Shown in pieces: positions 16,678 to 25,495 of a stretch of 40,995 nt of DNA. Each line of letters starts with the position of its first letter. Position 1 is the first letter of the stretch. Both the position numbers and the translations under genes were made by a program. Origin of the DNA: JBBDRW01 sp040905265 (GTDB lineage Bacteria > Bacteroidota > Rhodothermia > Balneolales > Balneolaceae); the NCBI GenBank assembly GCA_040905265.1, contig JBBDRW010000075.1, positions 1 through 40,995 of the forward strand, given 5' to 3'. Under the pieces are notes generated by a model, which saw nothing but the letters and a program-made list of their open reading frames with translations, was not told the origin of the DNA and did no database searches.

Positions 16678-17505
16678 TTGAAACCGTTTTCACTGACAGA
16701 CAAGAGCCAAAGCGATGGTGACAAGGAGAAGCAGGCGCAGGTTCAGAGAGCCGGTTCGATTCCAAAGCATGTTGCCATTATCATGGATGGCAATGGCCGC
16801 TGGGCCAAAGGAAAGGGGAATATTCGCGTCTTTGGCCATAAAGCGGGTGTTGAGTCTGTGAGAGATATTACGGAAGCGTGTGCACAACTCGGGGTTAAGT
16901 ATCTGACCCTCTACGCCTTCTCCACAGAGAACTGGGGCCGGCCGACACTGGAGGTGAATGCACTCATGAAACTCCTGGTGAGTACGCTTGGAAGTGAGGC
17001 GGAGACGCTTCACAAAAACAACATCCGCCTCAGCGCGATCGGCCAGATCGAGCGGTTTCCGGAGAGTTGCCAGCGTGAACTCACTGAAGTGATCGAATTG
17101 ACCAAAGAGAATAGCCATATGCAGCTCTGCCTGGCACTCAGCTATTCCGGAAGGTGGGATATTACCGAAGCTGTGAAGAGAGTTGCAGAACTGGTCCGGA
17201 ATGGAGACCTTGATCCGGACGATATTGATGATTCTGTGATTGGAAGCCACCTGTCTACAGCCGATATTCCGGATCCGGATTTGATCATCCGGACCAGCGG
17301 CGAGTTCAGAATCAGTAACTTCCTTTTATGGCAGCTTGCCTACTCGGAACTCTATATAACCAAAACATATTGGCCCGATTTCAGAAGAGATGAACTTTAT
17401 GAGGCAATATTATCCTATCAAAAGCGTGATCGTAGGTACGGGAAATTAAAAAAAGATTATTCCGATGCCGTGAATGATCAGAGTATCAAACAAATCCTTT
17501 CATAA
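16678..17505 (+). CDS. uppS: Isoprenyl (undecaprenyl) diphosphate synthase
   Basis: This 275-residue cis-prenyltransferase makes the undecaprenyl-PP lipid carrier for peptidoglycan and other envelope polymers. Signature regions are IPKHVAIIMDGNGRWAKGKG (catalytic Asp37), FGHKAGVESVRDITEACAQLG and YLTLYAFSTENWGRP. The last are DLIIRTSGEFRISNFLLWQ and AYSELYITKTYWPDF. The N-terminus runs about 27 residues before the conserved region. The only usable start is TTG at 16678, because no ATG or GTG lies between it and the conserved IPKHV. It opens the envelope operon, with bamA 20 bp downstream, an order common in Bacteroidota relatives. A long hairpin lies just upstream. Confidence 0.95.
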   Translation: MKPFSLTDKSQSDGDKEKQAQVQRAGSIPKHVAIIMDGNGRWAKGKGNIRVFGHKAGVESVRDITEACAQLGVKYLTLYAFSTENWGRPTLEVNALMKLLVSTLGSEAETLHKNNIRLSAIGQIERFPESCQRELTEVIELTKENSHMQLCLALSYSGRWDITEAVKRVAELVRNGDLDPDDIDDSVIGSHLSTADIPDPDLIIRTSGEFRISNFLLWQLAYSELYITKTYWPDFRRDELYEAILSYQKRDRRYGKLKKDYSDAVNDQSIKQILS

Positions 17506-17525
17506 CCATTCAGATTTTTTATCAC

Positions 17526-20018
17526 GTGTCCCGATTTTTCAGCTTTTTTTTCTGTCTCATATTGTGTGGAATCCTGGCAGCGCCTCACCTCTCTGCCCAG
17601 GACCGGCAACCGATAAATATCACTGACCCGACGGCTGTTACTCCCCGGCAGTACGAGATACAGACTGTCACAGTATCCGGGCTGCGGGCTGAGAATACGG
17701 AGAGCCATCTGATCAGCCGGAGCGGCCTGGTTCCGGGGTCAACGATCACGATCCCAGGAGAGGATATCCCGGAAGCGATCCGTCGCATCTACCGTGGCGG
17801 GCTCTATTCGGATGTGCAGATCTATCCGGAGGTAGTGGGAGGCGGTGTCAATATCGAGATTGTGGTTCAGGAGGAGCCGCGCCTGGCGGAGTACCAGCTC
17901 GAGGGCGTGCGCCGTTCCGACCGGAGGGAACTTCGTGAACGGATTACCCTGCTTCAGGGGTTTGCTGTCAGTTCATCCAATCGTACCCAGGCGGTCAATA
18001 CGATCCAACGCTATTTTCGCGGGAAAGGGTACTGGGGAACTTCGGTTGAGATTGAAGAGATCCATTCGAATGATCTGACAGACCGGGTTACCCTGGTGTT
18101 TCAAATCGATCCGGGCGATCGGCTCAAAGTGAGGCGGATACAGTTTTTTGGTAACGAACAGTTTAGTGGCCGGAAGCTTCGTAACGCATTTGATACCATC
18201 AAGCAGGACCGCTGGTGGAGAATCTTTCGAAGACATGTATATACGTCCGAGGAAGTTGAAGAGGGGAAGCTGAATCTTTTGGATTTCTATCGGGAAAACG
18301 GCCACCGGGATGTTCGTATTCTTTCCGATTCTGTCTATGTGTATGACTGGCGCGGAGACAAGGAGGGGGTTTCGATCGATATTTCCGTTGAGGAAGGCCC
18401 GCAGTACAAGGTCAGGAACATCACCTGGGAGGGGAATACAGTCTATACGGATGAGCAGCTGACCCAGGTCCTCGATTTTTATAAGGGAGATGTCTTTAAT
18501 GAGCGGAAATTTCAGGAAAATCTTCAGGGCCGCCGGGATGAAGGGGATGTCCTGACCCTCTACCATAATGTCGGGTATCTCTTCTACAGATTGTATGAAG
18601 ATATTCAGATTGTCGGGGAGGATTCACTGGACATTCACTTCGATATCGTCGAGAATGAGATCGCAACGGTACGGGAGGTTTCATTTCACGGAAATACAAA
18701 GACACATGACGATGTGGTCCGCCGTACCCTGAGAACTCTTCCCGGCCAGACCTACAACCGATCGGCGATCATCCGTTCGGTTCGTGAACTCAGCCAGCTC
18801 GGCTATTTTAACCCGGAGGGGATAGAGCCGGATCTCAATCCGGATCAGGAGAACCAGTCGGTCGATCTGATCTTTGGCCTGGATGAGTCCCAGAGTACTG
18901 ACAACTTTGAGTTTTCAGGCGGATTTGGCGGCCGGCAGATCGGAGTGATTCTTGCCACACGGGTGAATTTCAACAACTTTTCCATTCAGCGCGCCTTTGA
19001 ACGGGACGGATGGAATCCGATTCCGTCCGGCGACGGCCAAAAACTCTCTCTCGGCCTGCAGGTGACCGGACGGGGGTACCAGAGCTACAGTTTCTCGTTT
19101 CAGGAGCCGTGGCTTCGTGGACGTCCTACCTCCCTTGGAGTCAGCGTCTCGTACGATATTCTCAACTATCGGCAGCTTCCGGGCCAGTCTATCAGGGAGA
19201 AGAATGAGCTCTTCTCCTCCAGTATCAGCATTGGGCGAAGGCTGAACTGGCCGGATGACTTCTTCTCACAGAGAACCTCCCTGAGATACCAGCTTTATGA
19301 TATTGCCGGGAGTCTCGGGATCTTCGGTGAAGGCAAGACGAATATTCTGAGCCTGACTCATATGATCGAACGGAACTCGGTCGATCACCCTATTTCACCG
19401 ACTACCGGAACCAAGCTTACGCTAACGGGTGAAGTGGCACCTCCGTTACCCGGTTTTGGGCAGTACTACAAGATTAAATCACAGTATCAGCACCACCACA
19501 ACCTGATCGGACAGTTTGTGATAACAGGAAGCGCAGATTTCGGTTACATGGGGCATTTCGGATCTGGAGAGAGGAGCAATTTTCAGCGCTTTTTCCTCGG
19601 AGGGACAGCGATCCAGCAGCGCCAGAGCTTTATTAATGATAATATTGACATGCGCGGGTATCCCGGAGGCAACACCGGTGTAATCTCTCCTCTGGATGAG
19701 AACAGAAATCTGATCGGAGGCAGTGTCTACACCAAGTACTCGATGGAAGTCCGCTATCCGGCGGTGAGATCGGATCAGGTTCAGCTCTTTCCATATCTCT
19801 TTATGGATGCCGGGAATACCTATCTCGATTTCGACTCCTTTGATCCGTTTAATGTGAAGCGGGCAGCCGGCCTCGGCGCACGTATCTATCTTCCGATCCT
19901 CGGGTTGGTTGATATCAGCTACGGCTATCGGTTTGACGGAACACATGACTCCAACCGAGGCGCCGGCCTGCAGCCGGGCGAGTGGGAATTCCTCTTTAAT
20001 ATGGGCGCATCCTTCTGA
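17526..20018 (+). CDS. bamA: Outer membrane protein assembly factor BamA
   Basis: This 830-residue Omp85 protein has a signal peptide of about 23 residues (FFFCLILCGILAAPHLSAQ). Several POTRA domains occupy roughly residues 45-445, visible as repeated VxFxGNxxx units such as RRIQFFGNEQFSGRKLRNAF, NITWEGNTVYTDEQL and VSFHGNTKTHDDVVRRTL. A C-terminal beta-barrel (about 460-830) ends in Phe (EFLFNMGASF), as outer membrane proteins do. The YGYRFDGT-type and FFLGGTAIQQRQSF regions match the barrel family. BamA folds and inserts outer membrane proteins. The start is GTG at 17526. The next gene, an OmpH chaperone, overlaps the stop by one base (TGATG), so translation is probably coupled. Confidence 0.96.
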   Translation: MSRFFSFFFCLILCGILAAPHLSAQDRQPINITDPTAVTPRQYEIQTVTVSGLRAENTESHLISRSGLVPGSTITIPGEDIPEAIRRIYRGGLYSDVQIYPEVVGGGVNIEIVVQEEPRLAEYQLEGVRRSDRRELRERITLLQGFAVSSSNRTQAVNTIQRYFRGKGYWGTSVEIEEIHSNDLTDRVTLVFQIDPGDRLKVRRIQFFGNEQFSGRKLRNAFDTIKQDRWWRIFRRHVYTSEEVEEGKLNLLDFYRENGHRDVRILSDSVYVYDWRGDKEGVSIDISVEEGPQYKVRNITWEGNTVYTDEQLTQVLDFYKGDVFNERKFQENLQGRRDEGDVLTLYHNVGYLFYRLYEDIQIVGEDSLDIHFDIVENEIATVREVSFHGNTKTHDDVVRRTLRTLPGQTYNRSAIIRSVRELSQLGYFNPEGIEPDLNPDQENQSVDLIFGLDESQSTDNFEFSGGFGGRQIGVILATRVNFNNFSIQRAFERDGWNPIPSGDGQKLSLGLQVTGRGYQSYSFSFQEPWLRGRPTSLGVSVSYDILNYRQLPGQSIREKNELFSSSISIGRRLNWPDDFFSQRTSLRYQLYDIAGSLGIFGEGKTNILSLTHMIERNSVDHPISPTTGTKLTLTGEVAPPLPGFGQYYKIKSQYQHHHNLIGQFVITGSADFGYMGHFGSGERSNFQRFFLGGTAIQQRQSFINDNIDMRGYPGGNTGVISPLDENRNLIGGSVYTKYSMEVRYPAVRSDQVQLFPYLFMDAGNTYLDFDSFDPFNVKRAAGLGARIYLPILGLVDISYGYRFDGTHDSNRGAGLQPGEWEFLFNMGASF

Positions 20019-20560
20019 TGAAACGGCGATCACTGGTCATATTCTCCTGCCTGCTGTTGGGCGGAGCACTGCCGCTCTTCTCGCAGAATCAGAAGATCGG
20101 GTATATTGATTCGGAATTGATAATGGATCAGATTCCCGAATACAGTGGTGTAGAACAGACTCTGGATCTGCTAAGCGAGTCGTGGCGTGAGGAGATCCGG
20201 GAGATGGACAGTGAGATTGAGAGGCTTCAGGAGGAGTATGCAACCCGTGAAGTCCTCTATACCGAGACGATGCGTCAGGAGCATATGGCCGAGATTGACT
20301 CGATGAGAGAAGCGCGTGACCGTTTCGCGAATGAGATATTCGGGCCGGAAGGCGACTATTTTCTTCGCCAGCGTGAACTTCTCGAGCCGATTCAGCAGCA
20401 AATATATGAAGCAGTGAGCCGTGTTGCGGACCGGGAAGATTTTGATTTTATACTGGACCGCGCAGGCGACGTCAAATTGATCTTTGCCCGTCCCGAATGG
20501 AACCTTAACCAACAGGTGTTGGTAGAATTGGGTATCCAGGTGGATGGGTTGGGAAATTAA
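20018..20560 (+). CDS. OmpH/Skp-family periplasmic chaperone, paralog 1
   Basis: This 180-residue OmpH-like protein has a signal peptide (LVIFSCLLLGGALPLFS, cleavage near residue 23). The family opening follows: QKIGYIDSELIMDQIPEYSGVEQ. A long charged coiled coil spans about residues 50-130, and the C-terminal strand region is VADREDFDFILDRAGDVKL. Skp trimers hold unfolded outer membrane proteins in the periplasm on their way to BamA. The start ATG overlaps the bamA stop. It is the most divergent of the three paralogs here, and its coiled coil is Arg/Glu-rich where paralogs 2 and 3 are Gln/Glu-rich. Confidence 0.9.
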   Translation: MKRRSLVIFSCLLLGGALPLFSQNQKIGYIDSELIMDQIPEYSGVEQTLDLLSESWREEIREMDSEIERLQEEYATREVLYTETMRQEHMAEIDSMREARDRFANEIFGPEGDYFLRQRELLEPIQQQIYEAVSRVADREDFDFILDRAGDVKLIFARPEWNLNQQVLVELGIQVDGLGN

Positions 20561-20608
20561 CCACAAATAGTTGTAACTTTGCACCCTTTCAAAAAACCAA
20601 ATATTATT

Positions 20609-21130
20609 ATGTTGAGAACACTCCTTGTAACAATAGTTTTCCTTACTCTGCCGTTACTGGTTCAGGCACAGTTACGTGTAGGTGTAATGGATCCGGACGC
20701 CGTGATCGATGCTCTGCCCGAGACGGCCCAGGTACAACAGCAACTTCAGCAGTATGTAAATGAACGGCAGGAGGAGTATGTGAATCAGTACTCTTCGTTT
20801 GTTGAAGATGTCGGCAACTTTGAAGAGCTGGCAGAGTCCGGAGCCTTGTCTGATACGGAACTGCAGCAGCGTGAACAGGAACTGGGTGAGAGGGAGCAGG
20901 AGCTGGAAGCCCTTGGTACCAGTATCCAGAATCAGATTCAGACCCGACAGAATGAACTTCTGGCACCGATTATGGAGAGGGTTGAAGTGGCCATGGGAGC
21001 TGTCTCGGAGGAGATGGGACTTGATTATGTCCTGAACCGCCTGACCGGCAGGGGTGAGCCCATAGTCTATTATGTATCTGAGCGGGGTGTCGACATTACG
21101 GAACAGGTAATCCAGCGGCTTACTGAATAA
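20609..21130 (+). CDS. OmpH/Skp-family periplasmic chaperone, paralog 2
   Basis: This is a 173-residue protein. I chose the ATG at 20609 because it starts a clean signal peptide (MLRTLLVTIVFLTLPLLVQA); an upstream in-frame TTG (20579) would add ten residues before the hydrophobic core. The mature part begins QLRVGVMDPDAVIDALPETAQV and has a Gln/Glu-rich coiled coil (residues ~45-115). The C-terminal segment is MERVEVAMGAVSEEMGLDYV, with the DYVLN strand typical of the family. It is a presumed periplasmic holdase for outer membrane proteins. It lies 48 bp after paralog 1, in the bamA operon. Confidence 0.88.
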   Translation: MLRTLLVTIVFLTLPLLVQAQLRVGVMDPDAVIDALPETAQVQQQLQQYVNERQEEYVNQYSSFVEDVGNFEELAESGALSDTELQQREQELGEREQELEALGTSIQNQIQTRQNELLAPIMERVEVAMGAVSEEMGLDYVLNRLTGRGEPIVYYVSERGVDITEQVIQRLTE

Positions 21131-21200
21131 CCGAAACCTTACAATAAAGTCGGTTTTCCAGAGGATTCTAACTTATAACGATTTGAATGTAGCAGGTATC

Positions 21201-21746
21201 ATGATGAAAAAATTAGCACTTTTCGGCTGTATCGTTTTGCTGTCGGCGTTTTCACTTCCTCAAACCGCTCTGCAGGCACAGGATATGACGATCGGGTTTG
21301 TTGACCCCCATGCAGTTCTGCAGCGTATGCCGGAGATGAGAGCCGTTGAACAGCGATATCAGAATTTTGCAGATAGCAAGTATCAGGAGTATGCTCAGAA
21401 AGAGCAGGAACTTCAGCAGGCATTCGAGTCGTTTCAACAGCGGCTCGGTGTGATCTCCGAAGAGGCCCGCCAGCGGGAAGAGGATAGAATCGGGGAACTG
21501 CAGGTGGAATTACAGGAGTTTGAGCAGCAGGCGACCCAGGAGATTCAACAGCGGAGAAATGAGCTGATGGCTCCGATTTTGAACCAGATTCAGAGTGCGA
21601 TTGATCAGGTTGCAGCAGAGCGCGGCCTGGACTATGTACTCAACACCCGGACCTCGGATGCCGATGTAATTATTCTCTATGTGAATCCTGAGATTCAGGA
21701 AGAGTATGATATTACCGAGGAGGTGTTGAGCGTGCTTGATGTCTGA
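21201..21746 (+). CDS. OmpH/Skp-family periplasmic chaperone, paralog 3
   Basis: This 181-residue protein starts at the ATG pair 21201/21204; an in-frame TTG at 21183 is less likely. The signal peptide is KKLALFGCIVLLSAFSLPQTALQA. The mature part starts QDMTIGFVDPHAVLQRMPEMRAV. It has a Gln/Glu-rich coiled coil and ends IQSAIDQVAAERGLDYVLNT, closely resembling paralog 2 (NELLAPI versus NELMAPI before the last helix). It is probably a recent duplicate of paralog 2. The stop overlaps the rnhB start by 8 bp, tying rnhB into the same transcript. Confidence 0.88.
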   Translation: MMKKLALFGCIVLLSAFSLPQTALQAQDMTIGFVDPHAVLQRMPEMRAVEQRYQNFADSKYQEYAQKEQELQQAFESFQQRLGVISEEARQREEDRIGELQVELQEFEQQATQEIQQRRNELMAPILNQIQSAIDQVAAERGLDYVLNTRTSDADVIILYVNPEIQEEYDITEEVLSVLDV

Positions 21747-22362
21747 GCCAGGTAACCGGCTGGAATATGAAGAGAGGCTTTGGAGTGAAGGATTTCAGCG
21801 AGTTCTCGGGCTCGATGAAGTGGGAAGAGGGTGTCTCTCCGGGCCTGTTGTAGCTGCCGGCGTAATTTTGAAGCCTGGCAGTACGATGGAGGGAATCCGG
21901 GACAGTAAACAGCTTTCCGGAAAAGACCGGGATGAACTTGCCATACTGATCAGAGAAAAGGCGCTGTTCTGGGCTATTCAGAGTTGCAGCCCGGCAGAAA
22001 TTGACCGGCTCAATATACTGAACGCTTCCATTGAGGCTATGATGAAATGTGCCTCTCAGAGGGGAGCATCTCCCGACTATCTGCTGGTAGACGGAAACCG
22101 GTTTGCTCCTTGTCTGACTCCGGTTCAATGTATTGTGAAAGGGGATGACCGCTCACAATCCATTGCAGCTGCATCTATTCTTGCAAAAGTGTACCGCGAC
22201 GGGCTTATGAGGGATCTCCACATGGAACTGCCTGTCTATGGTTGGAATACCAACGTCGGGTATCCAACCCGGGCTCACTATAAAGGGTTACGAACGTATG
22301 GCTATTCGAAATATCACCGCAAAAGTTTTAATCTGAAGACGGACAAGCTATATTTGGGGTAG
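21739..22362 (+). CDS. rnhB: Ribonuclease HII
   Basis: This 207-residue protein has normal RNase HII length. It cuts RNA in RNA-DNA hybrids and removes single ribonucleotides from DNA. The active site shows VLGLDEVGRGCLSGPVVAAG (Asp26, Glu27) and DYLLVDGNRFAP (third Asp). IVKGDDRSQSIAAASILAKVYRD supplies the last acidic and lysine/serine positions, and VGYPTRAHYKGLRTYGYS is the typical C-terminal motif. I chose the ATG at 21739 over the TTG at 21736. The coding start lies inside the end of ompH paralog 3. The TAG stop is the first codon of a dispersed repeat word at 22360. Confidence 0.95.
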   Translation: MSEPGNRLEYEERLWSEGFQRVLGLDEVGRGCLSGPVVAAGVILKPGSTMEGIRDSKQLSGKDRDELAILIREKALFWAIQSCSPAEIDRLNILNASIEAMMKCASQRGASPDYLLVDGNRFAPCLTPVQCIVKGDDRSQSIAAASILAKVYRDGLMRDLHMELPVYGWNTNVGYPTRAHYKGLRTYGYSKYHRKSFNLKTDKLYLG

Positions 22363-22455
22363 TGTCGTGGCAACCAACTTCTTGCGGGGGCAAGCCTCGA
22401 TTTTGCACTCGCCTCGCCAGACTCCCGGGATCTTGTAAGGCCGACAGACTCCTGG
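22360..22455. repeat. Dispersed intergenic element (TAGTGTCGTGGCAACCA ... TAAGGCCGACAGACTCC)
   Basis: The element begins at the rnhB stop with TAGTGTCGTGGCAACCA, shared with 4244-4260 (one difference). It ends with TAAGGCCGACAGACTCC at 22436-22452, a variant of the dispersed TAAGTCCGACAGACT word. It fills most of the 133-bp gap before the thioredoxin-fold gene. Confidence 0.5.
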
Positions 22456-22495
22456 TTCACAGTTAATTTTCGAATTGCAATAAACAGGGAGCTTC

Positions 22496-23119
22496 ATGAC
22501 AACTCTGGAATGTTTGATATCACCGGATCTGATTGAGAATGCTCAAACCTATGATGAGCACAGGTCCGATGTGGAAGAGCTGTTACAAGCGGGAAAGACG
22601 ACAGGAGAGAATCACTCCGAGTCATTGCTTCACTATACAAAGATGAACATCTATCGAATGAAGCGGCTGGACAAGCGTGCAGAGCTTCTGCCCTCATTGA
22701 AAGAGCGGCTTCGGCAGATGGAGAGGAAGATGGTATGGCTTGTATTGACGGAAGGGTGGTGCGGGGATGCTGCACAGACGATCCCTGTTATCCACAAGAT
22801 GGCTGCGGAAACTTCTTTCATAGAGTTAAAAATAATTCTCAGGGATCAACATCTGGAACTGATGGATCAGTTTCTGATGCGTGACAAGAGTCGTTCGATT
22901 CCGAAACTGATTGCATTGGATGCTATGAGCCTGGATGTACTGGGCACCTGGGGTCCGCGTCCGCACACGGCTCAGCAGATTGTTGACAATATGCAGATGC
23001 TAAGCGGAGCAGCACGTAAGGAGTCTTCGGAACGGCTTCACAAATGGTATGCAGATAACCGGAGCCAGGAGCTGCAACAGGAGTTTGAACAGCTTCTCGA
23101 TGAGTGGGAAGAGGCGTAA
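22496..23119 (+). CDS. Thioredoxin-fold protein with a single-cysteine WCGDA motif
   Basis: This 207-residue protein of the thioredoxin_9 type lacks a signal peptide, so it is probably cytoplasmic. The thioredoxin-like strand-loop-helix is VWLVLTEGWCGDAAQTIPVI, with Cys89. The classical CXXC is replaced by CGDA, so the resolving cysteine is missing. SRSIPKLIALDA supplies the family's cis-proline region. The function of the family is not well defined; a monothiol or non-redox role is inference. The N-terminal 70 residues are helical and charged. The class III aminotransferase follows after 80 bp on the same strand, with no obvious functional link. Confidence 0.8.
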   Translation: MTTLECLISPDLIENAQTYDEHRSDVEELLQAGKTTGENHSESLLHYTKMNIYRMKRLDKRAELLPSLKERLRQMERKMVWLVLTEGWCGDAAQTIPVIHKMAAETSFIELKIILRDQHLELMDQFLMRDKSRSIPKLIALDAMSLDVLGTWGPRPHTAQQIVDNMQMLSGAARKESSERLHKWYADNRSQELQQEFEQLLDEWEEA

Positions 23120-23199
23120 GAGATGAAGTGTACCACTTCGACATACACTCTGTTTTCTCCCTGCCCATTGCTGAATGCCCCTGACAGAACCATCTGCCC

Positions 23200-24384
23200 A
23201 TGAGTTTGGAAAGAGACTCATTTTACCGGCATATCGCCCAGACAAGCAGTGACCCGATGGGGCTTGAAATTGAACGGGCAGAAGAGTGTGAACTTTTTAC
23301 AACGGATGGCCGGTCGTTTGTTGACCTGATTTCCGGAATTGCTGTCAGCAGCCTGGGACACAGGCATCCGGCTGTCATGAGAGCAATCCGGGAGCAGCTC
23401 GACCGTCATCTGCATGTGATGGTTTATGGGGAATTCGTTCAACGTGCACAGAGCCGTCTTGCAACACTGCTAACCAGCCAGCTCCCGGATTCGCTCGACC
23501 GGGTCTATTTTGTAAACAGCGGCACCGAAGCGAATGAGGGTGCCCTGAAGCTGGCAAAGAAGTATACAGGGAGAAGCCGCCTGGTCTCCTTCCATAACAG
23601 TTATCACGGAGATTCTCACGGCTCATTGAGTGTAACCGGGCGGGCGATCTATCGAGATCCCTATAAACCGCTCCTTCCTGATGTCCATTTTCTCGACTTT
23701 AACGATCCTGTCGGCCTGGAAAAGGGTATTGATGAGCGGACGGCGGCAGTGATTCTGGAACCCGTACAGGGGGAAGGGGGTGTAATTCCGGCTAATCCGG
23801 AGTGGCTTGCCGGGGTCCGATCCCGTTGTGACGAGACAGGTGCGCTGCTCATTTTTGACGAGATTCAAACAGGGTTCTACAGGACCGGAGAGCTCTTTGC
23901 AGCTCATACCTACAATGTAATGCCCGATATCCTCTGTCTGGCCAAGGCGATGGGCGGTGGAATGCCGATTGGCGCATTTTTATCCTCTTCAGAAATTTTC
24001 AAGGTATTCCGCCAGGATCCTCCGTTGAATCATGTCACGACATTTGGTGGGCATCCGGTCAGTTGTGCTGCTGCCTGCGCCACGCTGGAGACACTTCTTG
24101 CAGGCGATTTTGGCGCCCGTGCAAGAAGAATTGAGCAGATTGCCAGGGACATACTGAAAGGGGAAGGGGTTGTAGAGGTGAGAGGGGTTGGCGCTATGCT
24201 CGGCCTGCAACTGGAAGATCAGGAGACAACCCGACGGGTGGTTACCCGCTGTTTCGAAGAGGGAATTCTGCTCGGCTGGACACTCCATTCCGATACCCTG
24301 ATCCGGATCGCACCACCACTGGTGATCCGTGAAGAGATGCTTGCCGATTCATTTGAGACGATTATGCGGATTTTACGGGAGTGA
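23200..24384 (+). CDS. Class III PLP-dependent aminotransferase (acetylornithine aminotransferase-like)
   Basis: This 394-residue fold-type I aminotransferase has DLISGIAVSSLGHRHPAV near the N-terminus, then YFVNSGTEANEGALKLAKKY and FHNSYHGDSHGSLSVTG. The PLP-aspartate region is LLIFDEIQTGFYRTGELFA. The Schiff-base lysine, Lys249, lies in LCLAKAMGGGMPIGAFLSS. HVTTFGGHPVSCAAA follows. The closest named relatives are acetylornithine/ornithine-type enzymes, which swap an omega-amino group with 2-oxoglutarate. No arginine or lysine pathway genes are nearby, so I do not assign argD. The gene ends 9 bp before the convergent radical SAM gene. Confidence 0.88.
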   Translation: MSLERDSFYRHIAQTSSDPMGLEIERAEECELFTTDGRSFVDLISGIAVSSLGHRHPAVMRAIREQLDRHLHVMVYGEFVQRAQSRLATLLTSQLPDSLDRVYFVNSGTEANEGALKLAKKYTGRSRLVSFHNSYHGDSHGSLSVTGRAIYRDPYKPLLPDVHFLDFNDPVGLEKGIDERTAAVILEPVQGEGGVIPANPEWLAGVRSRCDETGALLIFDEIQTGFYRTGELFAAHTYNVMPDILCLAKAMGGGMPIGAFLSSSEIFKVFRQDPPLNHVTTFGGHPVSCAAACATLETLLAGDFGARARRIEQIARDILKGEGVVEVRGVGAMLGLQLEDQETTRRVVTRCFEEGILLGWTLHSDTLIRIAPPLVIREEMLADSFETIMRILRE

Positions 24385-24393
24385 TCAGTGATC

Positions 24394-25458
24394 TCATTCC
24401 TGCCTGTCCCATAAAGAGAGTTGTCCGATCTCCGGCCGCCGGAAGGCCGAAGCGGAGAGTTCTGTCATTGTTTGGTTGAGTCCGAGTCGTTGTACGGTCT
24501 GCCGGAACAGTTGTCTGATTTGTGAGGCATAATGCCCTTCTCCCCGGAACCGTTCGCCAAATTCACTCCGGTTCATCTCTCCGTTCCGTATATCGAGAAT
24601 CCTGTTGATTACTTTAGATTTCCGATCCGGTGCGTGCTGCTCCAGCCATTCCACAAACAGATCCTTAACCCCGTACGGGAGCCTCAAAAGCGTATATCCT
24701 GCAGCTGAGGCTCCTGCGTGTTTCGCCTCTTCCAGTATCTCTGCGGTTTCATGGTCCGTCAGTCCAGGTATAATCGGTGCTACGTTTACAGAGACGGGAA
24801 TGCCTGCAGCCGACAGTTCACGGATTGTATCCAGGCGTCTCTGTGGCCTTGACGTGCGCGGCTCCATCTTTCCGGCCAGCTCCCGGTCAAGAGTTGTAAT
24901 TGAGAGAGTCACGGCGATGGCCTGATGTTCAGCGAGCTGTTGAAAAAGGTCGATATCCCTTGTTACCAGATGGTTTTTCGTAATGATTGCCAGTGGGTGG
25001 CGGCACTCTGCCAATACTTCGATACATCCCCTGGTGATCCCGAGTTCTTTTTCAGCCGGTTGATACGGATCGGTGACCCCGCTCATAACGAGTGTTTCCG
25101 GTTTCCAGCCGGGTTTCCCAAGGCTTTTTTTCAGGAGAGCCGGCGCGTTGTGTTTCACGACAATTTTTGACTCAAAATCGAGCCCTGCGGACATACCAAG
25201 AAATTCATGCGTTGGCCGGGCATAGCAGTAGATACATCCATGTTCACAGCCACGATAGGGATTCAGGCTTTTGTTGAATGGGATGTCAGGGCTATTGTTC
25301 GTGGAGATGATCTCCTTTGTATGGTCGGTTAAAAATGTTGTGTCCGGGGATGGTTTCTCACCGGTCTCCAGATCGACGTCATAGTCGAGGTAGACCTTTT
25401 CAAACCGGTTTTCCGGATTGTCTGACGTTCCCCTTCCTCGAATTGGTTTCATAGACAT
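24394..25458 (-). CDS. PA0069-type radical SAM protein
   Basis: This 354-residue protein contains the radical SAM cluster motif in GCEHGCIYCYARPTHEF: Cys71, Cys75 and Cys78, in the order CX3CX2C. It continues with GLDFESKIVVKHNAPALLKK, MSGVTDPYQPAEKELGITRG and LAIITKNHLVTRDIDL. These match the SPL-like family known as PA0069 (Rv2578c type). The domain should bind a [4Fe-4S] cluster and cleave SAM to a 5'-deoxyadenosyl radical. The substrate is unknown; a DNA- or nucleotide-repair link is sometimes suggested from the spore photoproduct lyase similarity. Residues 1-65 are a family-specific N-terminal extension. It is divergent from the redoxin gene across an inverted heptad element. Confidence 0.9.
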   Translation of the reverse strand: MSMKPIRGRGTSDNPENRFEKVYLDYDVDLETGEKPSPDTTFLTDHTKEIISTNNSPDIPFNKSLNPYRGCEHGCIYCYARPTHEFLGMSAGLDFESKIVVKHNAPALLKKSLGKPGWKPETLVMSGVTDPYQPAEKELGITRGCIEVLAECRHPLAIITKNHLVTRDIDLFQQLAEHQAIAVTLSITTLDRELAGKMEPRTSRPQRRLDTIRELSAAGIPVSVNVAPIIPGLTDHETAEILEEAKHAGASAAGYTLLRLPYGVKDLFVEWLEQHAPDRKSKVINRILDIRNGEMNRSEFGERFRGEGHYASQIRQLFRQTVQRLGLNQTMTELSASAFRRPEIGQLSLWDRQE

Positions 25459-25495
25459 TACATAAATTGTACATATGAATATAGTGAATTGATTA

